Assembly: GCA_037442205.1 (NCBI GenBank)
Contig: JBBIQS010000113.1
Coordinates: forward strand, 1-22,054
Direction of reading: 5' to 3'
DNA from: JBBIQS01 sp037442205
Lineage (GTDB): Bacteria; Myxococcota; Myxococcia; Myxococcales; UBA5297
DNA length: 22,054 nt
Within the stretch, counting starts at the first letter, position 1, and each line of letters starts with the position of its first letter. Below the pieces are notes generated by a model. That model made no database searches, was not told where the DNA came from, and saw nothing but the letters and a program-made list of their open reading frames with translations. Positions 21,718-22,054 of this stretch are shown here, in pieces. The position numbers and the translations under genes were made by a program.

Positions 21718-21762
21718 GCGGGAGGGCGGGGTCCGCGGGGTCCGCGGGCTCCGCCCTCCCGC
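21718..21762 (+). terminator. Strong 12-bp hairpin after the Cys-rich gene
   Basis: GCGGGAGGGCGG (21718-21729) pairs perfectly with CCGCCCTCCCGC (21751-21762). The 21-nt loop holds a direct repeat GGTCCGCGG and is followed by CTTTCG. The position, 21 nt past the stop, fits a terminator, though only three T follow. Confidence 0.6.
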
Positions 21763-21865
21763 CTTTCGACGGACCCGCGGACGTCTCGTCGGAAGCGGCC
21801 GCGGGCCGTCAACCGTCGCCCAGCGAACGCAAATTCCGCGGGGGCGGCCGGGCGGCGCCATCAAC

Positions 21866-21894
21866 TTGCACCCGTCCCCCTGCGACGATACCCT
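21866..21894 (+). promoter_or_regulatory. Sigma70-like promoter of the last lipoprotein gene
   Basis: TTGCAC (21866-21871) and TACCCT (21889-21894) are separated by 17 nt. Transcription would begin near 21901, giving a leader of about 43 nt. CGGTC (21898-21902) and GACCG (21916-21920) in that stretch could form a short stem. Confidence 0.4.
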
Positions 21895-21943
21895 TCGCGG
21901 TCGTTTTTCCCCGGGGACCGGACTCTCTTTAAGGAGAAGCACC

Positions 21944-22054
21944 ATGCGCAAGTCGTTGCTGATGATGGCCTTCGTTGTGGTTGGAGCGTGTTCCATGGTC
22001 GCCTGCGGCGGCGGCGGCGGCACTGCCGACGCCGGCACCAAGGTCGATGCCGGC
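21944..22054 (+). CDS. Lipoprotein, 3' end missing
   Basis: Only the first 37 residues are inside the window. The signal peptide is MRKSLLMMAFVVVGACSMVA, and the likely lipid-attachment Cys is residue 21 (SMVAC), followed by five Gly and then TADAGTKVDAG. This Asp-Ala-Gly linker matches the other lipoproteins here. AAGGAG (21931-21936) lies 7 nt before the ATG. The functional domain is beyond the window, so nothing can be said about its role. Confidence 0.85.
   Translation, partial: MRKSLLMMAFVVVGACSMVACGGGGGTADAGTKVDAG

Overview
The window is very GC-rich and reads like the chromosome of a myxobacterium-type (Myxococcota or former Deltaproteobacteria) organism. The clues are lipoproteins with Asp-Ala-Gly linkers after the lipid-attachment Cys, a Pro/Ala-rich linker protein, a lipoprotein beta-propeller, and an ECF sigma / anti-sigma / secreted caspase-like set. 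This placement is inferred from sequence style. No rRNA or tRNA gene was seen, nor any transposase, CRISPR array or other clear mobile element.

Left part (1-6693). Here are the end of a Pro/Ala-rich protein with a TolB/CsgG-like domain, a small four-helix membrane protein, and a reverse-strand lipoprotein with seven propeller-like repeats. Next come a small lipoprotein built from two Cys-paired repeats, a reverse-strand MFS transporter that resembles the MFSD1 dipeptide-transporter family, a thioredoxin reductase (trxB), and an unrecognised protein ending in a zinc ribbon. These are mostly single genes, divergent or convergent. Two have a -10-like box only 6-8 nt before the ATG, which suggests leaderless mRNAs.

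Centre (about 6885-17160). A sigma70-like promoter and a roughly 260-nt leader containing a perfect 16-bp palindrome precede an eight-gene operon. Its first gene encodes a helix-turn-helix domain fused to a nitrogen-type PTS EIIA domain. Seven genes of a group-4 hydrogenase / complex-I-like membrane complex follow: two HyfB-type proton-channel subunits, HyfC, HyfE, HyfF, a HyfG-like large subunit, and a ferredoxin-NuoB/HyfI fusion. The large subunit lacks all four Cys ligands for the NiFe centre, while all 12 expected FeS-cluster Cys remain in the fusion. The complex therefore looks like an energy-converting hydrogenase-related (Ehr) machine that pumps ions using an unknown reaction. No formate dehydrogenase or hydrogenase maturation gene lies in the window.

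Right part (17161-22054). A tandem array of 41-bp units, each holding a short inverted repeat, separates the operon from an ECF sigma factor, an overlapping membrane anti-sigma factor, and a predicted exported caspase-fold protein with a possible C-terminal beta-barrel. A 73-residue protein resembling the RNA polymerase alpha C-terminal domain lies on the reverse strand. A Cys-rich secreted protein follows, and the window ends inside another lipoprotein gene. The most notable items are the NiFe-less complex led by an EIIA-type regulator, the sigma/anti-sigma/caspase operon and the repeat array between them.
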